Origin: a marine gamma proteobacterium HTCC2080
GTDB lineage: Bacteria; Pseudomonadota; Gammaproteobacteria; Pseudomonadales; Halieaceae
Direction of reading: 5' to 3'
DNA length: 64,000 bases
Assembly: GCA_000169115.1 (NCBI GenBank)
Contig: AAVV01000007.1
Location: 124,001-188,000, forward strand
The notes below the pieces were generated by a model. The model was not told where the DNA came from and did not search any database. It worked only from the letters and a program-made list of their open reading frames with translations. Every line of letters starts with the position of its first letter. Positions within the stretch are counted from its first letter, which is position 1. Positions 1 through 9,089 of the stretch are shown one piece after another. Made by a program: the position numbers and the translations under genes.

Positions 1-216
1 CCACCCGACTCACCATTTTTTCGTTAATTTATCGTAATGGCCCAAAATTCTGAAGACCACCTCTATCTATCTACTTAACCCTGACCGCCGCCAACAGGCT
101 CTTTGAAACTGTAAAACCCGGCATTGGGGCGCAGCTGTTTCTTCAGCACGGGCGGACTCAATGGATGAGACAACTACAGCCCTAACGATCAGGGCATCAC
201 TCTCTCGTCGTATTTT
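1..216. other. Window-edge stretch without a supported gene
   Basis: No open reading frame with coding character is seen here. On the minus strand a short open stretch of about 32 codons ends in TAA at about position 78 and reads plausibly (it contains KKQLRPNAGFYSFKEP). It has no start codon or ribosome binding site and is cut off upstream by a TAG, so it is at most a fossil C-terminus. The segment lies downstream of the minus-strand ferredoxin gene. Confidence 0.4.
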
Positions 217-546
217 TTATTCCTCCGGCGCTATCTCTAGAACCAAACCATTCAGCTCGGACGTCATGGATATCTGGCAGCTCAAGCGTGACCGACCGCT
301 GTCGAAATGATCTGAATAGGTAAGCAATAAATCTTCAACCTGTTCACGAGGGGGTAAGCGCGACACCCATTCCTCAGCAATATAGACGTGACAGGTGGCA
401 CAAGACGCACAACCACCGCAGGCCGCTTCCACCCCTTGGTCATTTTCAAAGAGCAATTGCATCAATGTGGCTTGCCCCGCGCTTTGTTCCAGCGTGCTGG
501 TTACACCATCGCGCGAAATGACCGTGATTTTCGGTAAATCAGACAT
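217..546 (-). CDS. Putidaredoxin-type [2Fe-2S] ferredoxin
   Basis: A 109-residue adrenodoxin/putidaredoxin-family ferredoxin, the soluble one-electron carrier that usually feeds class I bacterial cytochromes P450. The ligand spacing is exact for the family: Cys43-x5-Cys49-x2-Cys52-x37-Cys90, with an extra Cys46 inside the loop (CGGCASCATC). Length matches the roughly 105-residue norm. It starts at ATG 546 and has no partner on its own strand. The likely redox partner in this window is the CYP153-like P450 at the other end (62.7-64 kb), although the Rieske oxygenase at 5.6 kb also needs an electron donor. No ferredoxin reductase gene is visible in the window. Confidence 0.93.
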   Translation of the reverse strand: MSDLPKITVISRDGVTSTLEQSAGQATLMQLLFENDQGVEAACGGCASCATCHVYIAEEWVSRLPPREQVEDLLLTYSDHFDSGRSRLSCQISMTSELNGLVLEIAPEE

Positions 547-675
547 CGTAAAAACATCTCCTAACTATTAAGCACCAGTAGCAAAGTCATTATCATAACC
601 CTGAAGGCCTCACCCATTTGTAGCGTACAAAATCGGTAAAAGCGCTGTTCAAGGCAGCGCGCAATCTTCATTAAT

Positions 676-721
676 CAGTGGCACAATGCCACTGTTCGTG
701 AACACAAACAATCTTGTTTGT
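676..721. promoter_or_regulatory. Two inverted repeats in a divergent promoter region
   Basis: The 285-bp gap between the divergent ferredoxin and acyl-CoA ligase genes holds two perfect inverted repeats side by side. One is CAGTGGC-5 nt-GCCACTG at 676-694. The other is ACAAACA-ATCT-TGTTTGT at 704-721. Their position between divergent catabolic genes suggests operators for a TetR- or MarR-type repressor. This is inferred from symmetry and position only. The second repeat continues into TTGTTTGCTT, which resembles half of the repeats at 17420 and 28022. Confidence 0.45.
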
Positions 722-831
722 TTGCTTAATGCAGATTGCGATACCCTTGTAACACCACCCCACTGCGTCGGGCAGCTAAAAGCGGACGCTGATGCGATGA
801 TAATAATAGGTTTAGGCGCGACAGGAGCTCC

Positions 832-2421
832 ATGTCTCAGGACACATATCGAAACACCACGCTAGCAAGGGCAGCCCAAAAATTGTCTCAGGATTGCCCT
901 GACGAGATTGCTATACACTTTGATGATGGCTCAAACATCACCTACGGCGAAGCGTGGGCTTCCGGTGCAGCCCTCGCCTCGGCTTTACTTGCCCGAAAAA
1001 TAAATCCGGGCGATACCGTGAGCTTTCAGCTTCCCAACAGCCGATTTTCCGTCATTGTCATGCTAGCCGCGGCCATTGGCGGATTCGTCATAAACCCCAT
1101 TGTGCCCATTTATCGCAATAAAGAGGTGGGTTACATCCTGCGCCATGCGAAAACTCGCGCTCTTTTTATTCCTGCTGAATTACGTGGCTTTAATTACGTA
1201 GCCATGACTGAGCAACTTATGGGCGACTGCCCCGACCTGCGTCAGGTAATTTATTTAGGTGAATTACAAGATTTACCCGACAACTTTGAAACATTCAATC
1301 AGGTACTCGGATCAGGCAAAAATCAGCGCATAGATCCCGTTCAAGCCGATCCAGACGAGACCAAAATACTGCTCTACACTTCGGGAACAACGGGCAACCC
1401 CAAACAGGTACGCCACAGCCACAACACCCTTACCGCCGCCCTCGATAACGGAGTTGAAGGCTGGCAGCTAACAGACAAAGACCTCATGCTGATGCCCTCT
1501 CCAGTGACTCATATCACGGGATACGTTAATGGTATGGAAATGCCCTTTTTGACCGGCATTAAGACGCTGCTTATGTCTCAGTGGGATGTCACAGAAGCCA
1601 TCAAACTGATAGAAAATTACGGCGCCACCGCTTGCGTTAGCGCGACTCCATTTCTTAAAGAGCTGGTGGACACCTGTCAGCAACAAGGGAAGACCTTACC
1701 GGGCTTTCGTTTGTTTGCCTGCGGTGGCGCTTCAGTACCTTCAGCCCTGATTCATTCTGCTTGGGATACCCTTGATAATTGCCGGGCCGTGCGAGTTTAT
1801 GGCTCAACCGAAGTTCCTTTAGTTACTGTGGGTTTCCTGGGGTCCGAACAACGGAGTCTGGCCGCCGAAACTGACGGCCGAGTTGCCAACTATGACGTAA
1901 TGATTGTTGATGATCAGGGCAACGAGTTGGGCCTCGATAACGATGGGGAGATTCTAGCCAAGGGCCCCGCAATGATGCTGGGATACAGCGACAAGGAGCA
2001 AAATCGCGAAGCTTTTACGCCATCGGGCTATTTTCGAACGGGCGATATCGGTCGCTTAATGGCATCGGGAGCTCTGGTTATCTCTGATCGAAAGAAAGAC
2101 ATTATTATTCGAGGAGGGGAAAATATTGCCGCCAGAGAAATTGAAGAGGCCCTGCTTTTGTCCGACGCGATCGTAGAAGTAGCGATAGTTGCGGTACCTC
2201 ATAGCCGATTGGGCGAAGGTGTGGGCGCGTGTATTGTTCCCGCAGCAGGATTTCAGGTGGACATGGATCATTTGCGCGAACTATTAGCCCTCAGTGGATT
2301 GGCCAAACAAAAATGGCCGCAATACCTAGAGCTATTTACCGCATTACCCAAAACAGCATCGGGCAAAGTACAAAAGGACAAACTCAGACAAAGTATCCGT
2401 CAGCAGGGTGTCAGCCTGTGA
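832..2421 (+). CDS. Acyl-CoA synthetase (AMP-dependent CoA ligase)
   Basis: A 529-residue ANL-superfamily ligase that activates a carboxylic acid to its CoA thioester via an acyl-adenylate. Visible motifs are the phosphate-binding loop YTSGTTGNPK (about 182-191), the A5 motif YGSTE, the hinge region YFRTGDIGRL, and the C-terminal catalytic lysine in TASGKVQKDK (about Lys512). Overall it resembles cyclohexanecarboxylate- or medium-chain-acid-CoA ligases. The ATG is preceded by ACAGGAG. It is first in an operon with two acyl-CoA dehydrogenases and an SDR (gaps 49, 27 and 56 nt), so it probably primes a branched or cyclic acid for beta-oxidation. The actual substrate cannot be read from the sequence. 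Confidence 0.92.
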   Translation: MSQDTYRNTTLARAAQKLSQDCPDEIAIHFDDGSNITYGEAWASGAALASALLARKINPGDTVSFQLPNSRFSVIVMLAAAIGGFVINPIVPIYRNKEVGYILRHAKTRALFIPAELRGFNYVAMTEQLMGDCPDLRQVIYLGELQDLPDNFETFNQVLGSGKNQRIDPVQADPDETKILLYTSGTTGNPKQVRHSHNTLTAALDNGVEGWQLTDKDLMLMPSPVTHITGYVNGMEMPFLTGIKTLLMSQWDVTEAIKLIENYGATACVSATPFLKELVDTCQQQGKTLPGFRLFACGGASVPSALIHSAWDTLDNCRAVRVYGSTEVPLVTVGFLGSEQRSLAAETDGRVANYDVMIVDDQGNELGLDNDGEILAKGPAMMLGYSDKEQNREAFTPSGYFRTGDIGRLMASGALVISDRKKDIIIRGGENIAAREIEEALLLSDAIVEVAIVAVPHSRLGEGVGACIVPAAGFQVDMDHLRELLALSGLAKQKWPQYLELFTALPKTASGKVQKDKLRQSIRQQGVSL

Positions 2422-2470
2422 GGCGCGAGCACGCATTTGCAGACGGCATAAACAGATCGAGGGCAGCGTC

Positions 2471-3658
2471 ATGACCGATTACCAAATATTCCGAAAGTCT
2501 GTAAAAGACTTTTTGGGAGAGGCACTGACGCCAGAATTACGGCGTGCTGGAGAGCTTACAACCTCTGTATTTTCAGAGTTTAGTGCCGCACTGGCCTGGC
2601 AAAAAAAGCTGCACGCACAAGGCTGGATAGCACCCGACTGGCCCAGCGAATTTGGGGGTCCGGGCTGGGACATTCAGCAACGCTCTATATTTCAGGAAGA
2701 ATGTAAGCTCGCCAACGCACCCAGTGTTGTCATGATGGGCATCCAGATGCTGGGCCCAATGCTGATGCATTACGGTACAGAGGAACAAAAGCAGTATTAT
2801 TTGCCCCGCATGCTATCGGGAGCAGATATCTGGTGTCAGGGCTACTCAGAGCCCGGTGCAGGCTCTGATCTCGCGTCATTAAAAACGACGGCCGTTCGCG
2901 ATGGCGACAACTACGTTGTTAACGGCACCAAAATATGGACCAGCATGGCTCATCATGCCAACCAAATTTTTTGTCTGGTGCGCACCGACAAGGCCGTAAA
3001 GCCCCAGGCTGGCATCAGCTTCCTGCTCATCGACCTTGAGAGTCCCGGCATTACAATCACACCAATTGTCAGCCTCGACGGTCAAGTCGAACAATGCCAG
3101 GTATTTTTTGATGCCGTTAAAGTCCCGTGTGCAAATTTAGTGGGCGCCGAGAATGACGGTTGGTCTGTGGCTAAATCTTTGCTCGAATTTGAACGCGGCG
3201 GACATAATTTCACCATTGATGTTAAAAAACAGCTGCGTAAAATTCATAGCCAAGCCAAACTCACGCCATGGGGTGAAAAAACCCGCGCAGCAGATCCTGT
3301 TTTCCAACATCGCCTTGCTGAGGCCGAAATTGATGCTCTGGCGTTGGAACACACTGAACTCAGAATTAAGGGCGCTGTTGAGGCCGGAGGCAATCCGGGT
3401 GCCCTGTCCTCCTTAGTCAAGGTCGTAGGCACTGAACTGGGCCAGCGGCTCAATGAATTAAGCATCGATTTAGTCGGGCCCGCTGCTGCCCCTCAATGTT
3501 TAGAAGCCCTTGACCCCAATCACAAGGGCGATACGCCAGTTCCAGAACACGCACTCACTGCCATGGCGGAATATATTAACAACAGAGCCGCAACCATCTA
3601 CGGCGGCACTGCTGAAATACAGCGCACGATTATCGCAAAAAAAGTTCTGGGGCTATGA
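2471..3658 (+). CDS. Acyl-CoA dehydrogenase, large subunit type
   Basis: A 395-residue FAD-dependent acyl-CoA dehydrogenase introducing an alpha,beta double bond in a CoA thioester. It shows SEPGAGSDLASLKT (about 126-139, FAD/substrate contacts), KIWTSMAHHA, and the C-terminal IYGGTAEIQRTIIAKKVLGL typical of the family. The frame is open back to 2408, but ATG 2471 (MTDYQIF) was chosen because upstream codons would overlap the ligase and give an uncharacteristic N-terminus. The sequence is of the PimC/FadE29 type, which usually forms a heteromer with a shorter partner. That partner follows immediately, 27 nt downstream. Such alpha2-beta2 enzymes act on steroid side chains, pimeloyl-CoA and similar bulky acyl-CoAs (family knowledge). 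Confidence 0.92.
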   Translation: MTDYQIFRKSVKDFLGEALTPELRRAGELTTSVFSEFSAALAWQKKLHAQGWIAPDWPSEFGGPGWDIQQRSIFQEECKLANAPSVVMMGIQMLGPMLMHYGTEEQKQYYLPRMLSGADIWCQGYSEPGAGSDLASLKTTAVRDGDNYVVNGTKIWTSMAHHANQIFCLVRTDKAVKPQAGISFLLIDLESPGITITPIVSLDGQVEQCQVFFDAVKVPCANLVGAENDGWSVAKSLLEFERGGHNFTIDVKKQLRKIHSQAKLTPWGEKTRAADPVFQHRLAEAEIDALALEHTELRIKGAVEAGGNPGALSSLVKVVGTELGQRLNELSIDLVGPAAAPQCLEALDPNHKGDTPVPEHALTAMAEYINNRAATIYGGTAEIQRTIIAKKVLGL

Positions 3659-3685
3659 ACCCTCCATTCAAGATGAGGTTTAACC

Positions 3686-4762
3686 GTGACTGACGAACAA
3701 AATATGCTGCGGGACAGTGCAGAGCGCTACCTCAGGGAAAATTATGAGTTTGCCAGCCGGCAGAATGCCGTAGACAGCGGTAAAGCCCTTGATATCGAGC
3801 ACTGGCGTGCGTTCTCCGACATGGGGTGGACCGCGATGACTGCCCCGGAGAATGCTGACGGCTTCGGATTCGGACTCGCCGATATTGTGCCGGTTATCGA
3901 GTTGTTTGGTTATTACCTCGTTCGCGAACCCTTGCTGGAATCTGCAGTACTTGCCGGTGGCGTTATCGCGGCAGGATCAGAAGCTGCCCGAGCGCTGTAT
4001 CTACCGGGAATCATTGATGGCTCCATCATTGCAACAATTCCCCAGAGAGACAGTACTCCGTTGACTCTGCAGGCCATCGACGGGGAAGACCGTCTTCAAG
4101 GGGATCTTCAGTTCGTACCCTCTGGCGGCACTGCCAGCCACGTCCTCGCGCCAATCCAGCATGACCATGAGAACCACTGGGCAATGATTGATTTATCCCA
4201 GCAAGGGGCATCACGGGTCGCTTATAAAACCCACGATGGGCGACACGGTGCGCACATTACTGTTGACCTGCTCTACGACGACGGGTGCATTGTATTGTCA
4301 GGAACCGACGCAGACGCCGCAACGCAGGCACTATATGCTCGTGCCATGTTAGTGGCTGCCGCCGAAGGCGTTGGCGCCATGCAGGGCGCGTTAGATTCAA
4401 CCGTCGAGTACACCAGGCAACGCGAGCAATTTGGCCAGTCCCTATCGTCCTTTCAAGCGCTGCAGCATCGAATGGCAGAGATGCTTATACAAACCGAGCT
4501 AGCGCGCTCTTTGGTACTCGCTGCCTGCCGGGCTTGGGATACTCAAGCTGACAATGCCTCAACACTGGCACTCGCAGCAAAGGCTAAGGTTGACGCGGCA
4601 GCGCGCAGCGTGACCCAAGAAGCCATTCAGATGCATGGTGGGATTGCCACGACCAACGAGTATAAAGTGGGCCACTATTTTAAACGTATGGCTCTACTCG
4701 AAAGCTGGCCCCAACACCGTGATGCACTCATTGCAGAGTTCATTCAGCGTCGACAAGGGTGA
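3686..4762 (+). CDS. Acyl-CoA dehydrogenase, small subunit type
   Basis: A 358-residue acyl-CoA dehydrogenase homologue of the PimD/FadE28 type, shorter than the usual 380-400. It starts at GTG 3686 behind a GAGG sequence. The central region is eroded, while the C-terminal RxQFGQSLSSFQALQHRMAE and MHGGIATTNEYKVGHYFKR segments are intact. The Glu in TNEYKV sits where FadE28-like subunits carry the catalytic base. Together with the preceding gene it probably forms a heterotetrameric dehydrogenase in which each subunit supplies part of the active site. This is inferred from adjacency and family pattern. It lies 56 nt before the SDR of the same operon. Confidence 0.9.
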   Translation: MTDEQNMLRDSAERYLRENYEFASRQNAVDSGKALDIEHWRAFSDMGWTAMTAPENADGFGFGLADIVPVIELFGYYLVREPLLESAVLAGGVIAAGSEAARALYLPGIIDGSIIATIPQRDSTPLTLQAIDGEDRLQGDLQFVPSGGTASHVLAPIQHDHENHWAMIDLSQQGASRVAYKTHDGRHGAHITVDLLYDDGCIVLSGTDADAATQALYARAMLVAAAEGVGAMQGALDSTVEYTRQREQFGQSLSSFQALQHRMAEMLIQTELARSLVLAACRAWDTQADNASTLALAAKAKVDAAARSVTQEAIQMHGGIATTNEYKVGHYFKRMALLESWPQHRDALIAEFIQRRQG

Positions 4763-4818
4763 TTCACCGCAGACCAAACCATCGTTAATAACAAGTTAGT
4801 CCCAACAGGAGAAATACT

Positions 4819-5580
4819 ATGGACCTAGAGCTCAACGGAAAAGTGGCCTTAATTACCGGATCGACCAAAGGTATCGGTCGCGGCATTGCCGAGCGATTAG
4901 CGGCGGAAGGCTGTCATGTAGGAATATGTGCACGCAACGAAGCAGAGGTTACTGCGGCCATCGGCGAACTCGAAGCCCACGGCGTTAAAGTCGCAGGTGC
5001 CGCCGTCGACGTCGCCAGTGCCGATTCAATGCAGGCTTGGGTGGACCACTGTGTCGCCACCTTAGGTGGAGTCGATATCTTTGTTTCCAACGTATCGGCC
5101 GGTGGGGCAGATGCCTCAGAGGACGGATGGCGTGCAAACTTTGAGGTCGACATGCTCGCTACCTGGCGCGGCGTACAGCAGGTGACACCACACCTAGAAA
5201 AGTCAGAAGCCGGTAACATTGTTGTTATCTCGTCTACCGCCGCCCTTGAGGCCTTTGCAGGCGCCGTGCCTTATAGCGCCGTGAAAGCCGCCCTACTCAA
5301 CTACGCAGGCAACCTCGCTCAAGATATGGCCCCCAAGGGAATCCGGGTGAACTCGGTCAGCCCGGGCCCAGTATTTATTGATGGGGGTGCTTGGGACAAC
5401 ATCAAGCAGGCAATGCCCGAAATCTACGAAGGGACAGTCGCGGCGATCCCCATGGGTCGTATGGGCAGTGCCGCCGAAGTTGCTGACGCTGTGGCCTTTC
5501 TGGCCAGCCCGCGCTCGGGGTTCACCACAGGCACTAATATGGTACTAGACGGTGGCTTTACCAAGCGCTTACAGTTCTAG
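4819..5580 (+). CDS. Short-chain dehydrogenase/reductase
   Basis: A 253-residue classical SDR. The Rossmann motif TGSTKGIGRGIA is at about 14-25, the catalytic Ser lies in VVISSTAALE, and the YxxxK motif is YSAVKAALLNYA. The C-terminus DGGFTKRLQF is typical of the FabG-like group. It is the last gene of the ligase/dehydrogenase operon, with AACAGGAG before the ATG. Expected role: NAD(P)-dependent oxidation of a hydroxyacyl-CoA or alcohol intermediate formed after hydration of the enoyl-CoA. No enoyl-CoA hydratase or thiolase is present in the operon, so these must be encoded elsewhere. Confidence 0.9.
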   Translation: MDLELNGKVALITGSTKGIGRGIAERLAAEGCHVGICARNEAEVTAAIGELEAHGVKVAGAAVDVASADSMQAWVDHCVATLGGVDIFVSNVSAGGADASEDGWRANFEVDMLATWRGVQQVTPHLEKSEAGNIVVISSTAALEAFAGAVPYSAVKAALLNYAGNLAQDMAPKGIRVNSVSPGPVFIDGGAWDNIKQAMPEIYEGTVAAIPMGRMGSAAEVADAVAFLASPRSGFTTGTNMVLDGGFTKRLQF

Positions 5581-5590
5581 GATGCGCCAT

Positions 5591-5624
5591 GGCGGTGTGG
5601 TCTGCAGTATGAGACCAGACCGCC
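5591..5624. terminator. Bidirectional hairpin between convergent genes
   Basis: A strong stem with arms GGCGGTGTGGTCT and AGACCAGACCGCC around an 8-nt loop. It is paired along its length except for one symmetric G-G mismatch. It lies between the convergent SDR and Rieske genes and is followed by TAGTTT on the plus strand. The T-tract is short, so termination may be partly structure-driven. Confidence 0.65.
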
Positions 5625-5634
5625 TAGTTTCACA

Positions 5635-6972
5635 TCATTCAGCAGCCATTAGATCATTGAGATGCTCATGGAACGCCTGTACCCGCCGCTCTTGATTTGG
5701 CATCCAAAACCCCTGAAATCCCGACGACGCCAAGCCGGCTTGCTGGGCTCTGGCAATACTCAAATCCTGATCAGCCGTTGTCCCTAGAGTTTTTTCACCG
5801 TAAACCACCTGCTCATGCTCAGCGTCCTGAACGGGCAAATCCGGGCCACCCGCCGGTGATGGCGTCATATCTTCGCCTGCAACGCGGTTAACCAACCACC
5901 AATGGTCAAAGTAGCAGCGTCCCGCATCTTTAGCATGGGGTCGCGGCCTCAGTAACTGCACCCCATCGGGTCCCACGGTGATGACGTTATTGGGGAACAG
6001 GTTGTAAATCACATAGTCTGTTAGCTGGTAATTAGATCGATGAGCATAGTGAGAAAAGCCTCGATCAACGCCTAACTTGCGCTTAGAGTTTTGAATTGCG
6101 ATCCGAAGATCGCCCCATGTTTCCCTTCCCTGATAATCATCACTATTTACCTGCCACGCCTGCGCCATGCTCTTGAGTGGCTCACCGATGACTTCTGATC
6201 CGTACTGCTGTGAGGGCATGAAGGCAGGAAACCAACCTCGATTATGTCCGTTAGAAAAGAGATCAAACTGACAATCTTGATAATCAGCTGCGATGTAAGG
6301 TATCAGCTCTGGGTGAAGGACTTTGACATGGTAAGCCTCGTTAAAATTGTCCGTGATGATCTTCCAGTTGGCCTCTGCTTCCGCTGTGATATCCAACACC
6401 CGAACCATGTCTTCCATCCGATGGGAGTCAAGCTCTCTAGTAATCTGCTCCCCCAAAAAGGCCTCCAATGAAGCCGCCTCTAAATCGAGGTTGTACCAGA
6501 TGAGACCAAAGCGCTCCTGGCATAACACCTCTCGAAGTCGCGCTCGACCACACGGACTCTCGCGATAATCCTCTTCGTCGGGTACAGCAACCACGGCCCC
6601 CTCCCAGTCAAACTGCCAGCCGTGGTAAGGGCAGTGAAATCGTTCTACCGCGCCTTCGGCAGACTCGGTAATCCGTGTACCTCGGTGAGGACACACATTG
6701 AGAAACGCCTTCGCACTGCCGTCGGACTGGCGCACGAGAATAACCGACTCATGACCAATTTCAGCAGTAAGATAATCACCAGGCTCAGTCATTTGATAAG
6801 ACACGCCGCCAATATTCCAAACTCTGCGCCATACCTGATCGAGTTCGCGCTGCAGATAGTTATTAGAGGTGTAGCGATCAGCAGTGATAGAGTCTCCCCT
6901 AAGCGCTGGCTCAGCTTGCTTAAGCGGTCGATCCAGCTCTAGTGGCAGAGTAACGGGCTCGGTTCCGGTCAT
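5635..6972 (-). CDS. Rieske non-heme iron oxygenase, alpha subunit
   Basis: A 445-residue aromatic-ring-hydroxylating-type oxygenase. The Rieske [2Fe-2S] site is CPHRGT ... CPYHGW (Cys-x-His and Cys-x2-His) in the N-terminal third. The mononuclear iron site follows the pattern DNFNEAYHVKVLHPE, giving the His-x4-His pair, with the bridging Asp just upstream. Length and the NWKIITDNFNE segment also match choline/carnitine-monooxygenase-like and other single-component-type Rieske enzymes. The hydroxylated substrate is therefore not certain. No beta subunit or reductase is adjacent, so electrons must come from elsewhere, possibly the ferredoxin at 217-546. It is divergent from the ThuA-like gene with a 133-bp shared promoter region. 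Confidence 0.9.
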   Translation of the reverse strand: MTGTEPVTLPLELDRPLKQAEPALRGDSITADRYTSNNYLQRELDQVWRRVWNIGGVSYQMTEPGDYLTAEIGHESVILVRQSDGSAKAFLNVCPHRGTRITESAEGAVERFHCPYHGWQFDWEGAVVAVPDEEDYRESPCGRARLREVLCQERFGLIWYNLDLEAASLEAFLGEQITRELDSHRMEDMVRVLDITAEAEANWKIITDNFNEAYHVKVLHPELIPYIAADYQDCQFDLFSNGHNRGWFPAFMPSQQYGSEVIGEPLKSMAQAWQVNSDDYQGRETWGDLRIAIQNSKRKLGVDRGFSHYAHRSNYQLTDYVIYNLFPNNVITVGPDGVQLLRPRPHAKDAGRCYFDHWWLVNRVAGEDMTPSPAGGPDLPVQDAEHEQVVYGEKTLGTTADQDLSIARAQQAGLASSGFQGFWMPNQERRVQAFHEHLNDLMAAE

Positions 6973-7105
6973 AATGTTACCTTTGTAAATCGCTGATAAA
7001 GCAGTATTCCCAATGTAACGGGCACATCAGAAAAGACAAGTTAAAGGAATCCTAAACGCTCCGCATCAGTCTTCATTCTAGAGCAACACAAGGAAAGGCA
7101 AAATC

Positions 7106-7903
7106 ATGGGGATTATCAATTATCAGCCACAACTTAGCGCGCTAGTTGCCACTAAAGGACACCCTTACCCGAGAGATGCCTTTAGCGATTGCCTAGACAG
7201 CCTTGAAGGCATCACCAGTACGATTGTGGAGCAGCCTGCCAGCCAACAGTTTTTGGATCCTCTTTTGGCAACTCCATACGATGTACTCGTCTTTTACGAT
7301 ATGCCCGGCGTCGACTTCAGTACACAACCCCCAACAATTACTCCGCCTTCGGAACGCCTGAAAGAAAATATGAATCTGCTTTTTGAGTCTGGAAAAGGCA
7401 TGGTGTTCTTACACCATGCCTTGGCCTCTTGGCCGATGTGGCCAGAGTTTGGGGAGATTATTGGTGGACGATTTTTTTATAATCCTCAACACTGTCGCGG
7501 TCGACCGGTGCTCGATTCAGGCTATCGCCATGAGGTCAAGCATGACATCTCCCCAGCCTCTCCTGACCACCCCATAACACAAGGTCTGCCAAAAACTTTT
7601 CAATTAACCGATGAACTTTATTTGTGTGAAATTTTTGATGACTCGGTACAACCTCTGCTCACCAGCAACTATTCCTTTGTTCGAGAGAATTTTTATTCGG
7701 CTCATCACGCTGTGACGGGAAATATGTATTGCAACGAAGGCTGGTACCCTCCCGATGGGTCGTCGCTGGTAGGGTGGACTCGACATCACAAAAATAGCCG
7801 CATCGTATACCTGCAACCGGGGGACGGCACCGAAACGTTTGCCAACGTTAATTATCGACTGCTGCTAGCAAACGCCATTCGCTGGGCCGCTAACCACGCT
7901 TAG
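7106..7903 (+). CDS. ThuA-domain protein
   Basis: A 265-residue protein of the ThuA fold (PF06283), related to class I glutamine amidotransferases. Family landmarks are FYDMPG near residue 70, GMVFLHHALASWPMWPEFGEIIGGRF, the segment PDHPITQGLPKTFQLTDELY, and the C-terminal GWTRHHKNSRIVYLQPGDG. ThuA proteins are linked to sugar (trehalose) or glycan modification in some bacteria, but the reaction is poorly defined. There is no signal peptide, so it is probably cytoplasmic. It starts at ATG 7106 behind AAGGAAAGG. The catabolic neighbours suggest a role in processing an oxidised intermediate, but nothing in the sequence proves it. Confidence 0.85.
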   Translation: MGIINYQPQLSALVATKGHPYPRDAFSDCLDSLEGITSTIVEQPASQQFLDPLLATPYDVLVFYDMPGVDFSTQPPTITPPSERLKENMNLLFESGKGMVFLHHALASWPMWPEFGEIIGGRFFYNPQHCRGRPVLDSGYRHEVKHDISPASPDHPITQGLPKTFQLTDELYLCEIFDDSVQPLLTSNYSFVRENFYSAHHAVTGNMYCNEGWYPPDGSSLVGWTRHHKNSRIVYLQPGDGTETFANVNYRLLLANAIRWAANHA

Positions 7904-7942
7904 TTTATTCACATCCCGTTATGGCAGCGCATCTTGCAACCC

Positions 7943-8959
7943 CTAGCGCTCTCCAACCGCGACCAGATTTTTACCTTTGGTTGTGCCCGCCATCATGGCA
8001 CTGTAGGCGGCCCCTGCCTCTGACAGCCCCTGAGTGATGTTCTCCATCGCTTTAAGTTTTCCCGATAACAGCCAAGCCTCCAGTGCGGCCGATGCAGCGG
8101 GCAGATCATCGAGGTAGCTGTAAAGCAGGAATCCCTGCATTTTCAACTGGCGCTCCACAACTTGCCATAGGTTGTACAACGGCGTCGGAGTCGCCGCACT
8201 GTTATAGTCAGATATCATCCCACAACCTACAATACGTCCGCCCTGAGCCATAGTCATTAAAGCGGCATCGAGGGTTACCCCACCCACATTGTCGAAGTAA
8301 ACGTCCACGCCCTCCGGGCAGGTTCGAGCAAGCGCTGCAGCCAAATCTGGCTCTTTACGATAGTTGACCACAGCGTGAGCCCCCAACTCCTCTAGCACCA
8401 CCTCGGCCTTATCGTCAGCACCAACAATGCCCACCACACGGCACCCCTCGAGGGCGGCAATTTGACAGGCCATACTGCCCGTTGCCCCCGCAGCAGCACT
8501 CACCAGAACCGTCTCTCCGGGTTTAATACCACCAATGCGGTGGAGCCCAACGTAGGCCGTCTGACCCGAACCACCCAATGCTCCGGCATACCAACTCAGG
8601 GGAAGCGTCGGGTTGGGGGTAAGCTTTCTGAGGAGCACTGTATTCCCGTCACTGAGGGAGTAGTCCTCCCAATGGTGCAATCCGAAAACCAGATCTCCGG
8701 GCTCAAAATCCATTAGTTGAGAGGTTTCTACGCGGGCTATAGAGGGGCCCCTTATGGCACCTCCCAAGGCGATAGGTTCAAAATAATTCGCTGTACCGTC
8801 TAACCAGCTTCGAATCGCTGCTTCTAAGGACAGATAAAGATTTCGAACCACCATCTGTCCAGGGCCTGCCTTGGGTACGTGCGCTTCAACCAGACGAAAA
8901 TCACTGGCTGCGGGCACACCCTGAGGGTGAGCAGCAAGCACGACTTGACGATTGCTCAT
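7943..8959 (-). CDS. NADP-dependent MDR reductase (CurA/leukotriene B4 12-hydroxydehydrogenase type)
   Basis: A 338-residue zinc-free medium-chain dehydrogenase/reductase. Diagnostic parts are the cofactor loop SAAAGATGSMACQIAALEGC, GADDKAEVV, HAVVNYRKE, and GGRIVGCGMISDYN. The family (bacterial CurA/YncB, mammalian PTGR) reduces the C=C double bond of alpha,beta-unsaturated ketones using NADPH. The ATG at 8959 is preceded by GGAGG with a 6-nt spacer. It is convergent with ThuA (39-nt gap) and divergent from the cytochrome c-PQQ dehydrogenase. It could reduce an enone produced by ring or side-chain oxidation in this region. Confidence 0.88.
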   Translation of the reverse strand: MSNRQVVLAAHPQGVPAASDFRLVEAHVPKAGPGQMVVRNLYLSLEAAIRSWLDGTANYFEPIALGGAIRGPSIARVETSQLMDFEPGDLVFGLHHWEDYSLSDGNTVLLRKLTPNPTLPLSWYAGALGGSGQTAYVGLHRIGGIKPGETVLVSAAAGATGSMACQIAALEGCRVVGIVGADDKAEVVLEELGAHAVVNYRKEPDLAAALARTCPEGVDVYFDNVGGVTLDAALMTMAQGGRIVGCGMISDYNSAATPTPLYNLWQVVERQLKMQGFLLYSYLDDLPAASAALEAWLLSGKLKAMENITQGLSEAGAAYSAMMAGTTKGKNLVAVGER

Positions 8960-9089
8960 AATAAACCTCCACTTACTTTTTACGGATATTTACAGCTACA
9001 GCGACAAATTACTCTATAATTATGCGCTTCAAGTAGCAGCAAAAAAAATAACATCGCCAACGACAGAGTACGCCTTGAGAGGACTATTT

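Noticed and set aside
1-120. Possible C-terminal remnant (minus strand, ...AGFYSFKEPVGGGQG)
   Set aside because: Only about 32 codons with a stop upstream and no start. Not supportable as a gene.
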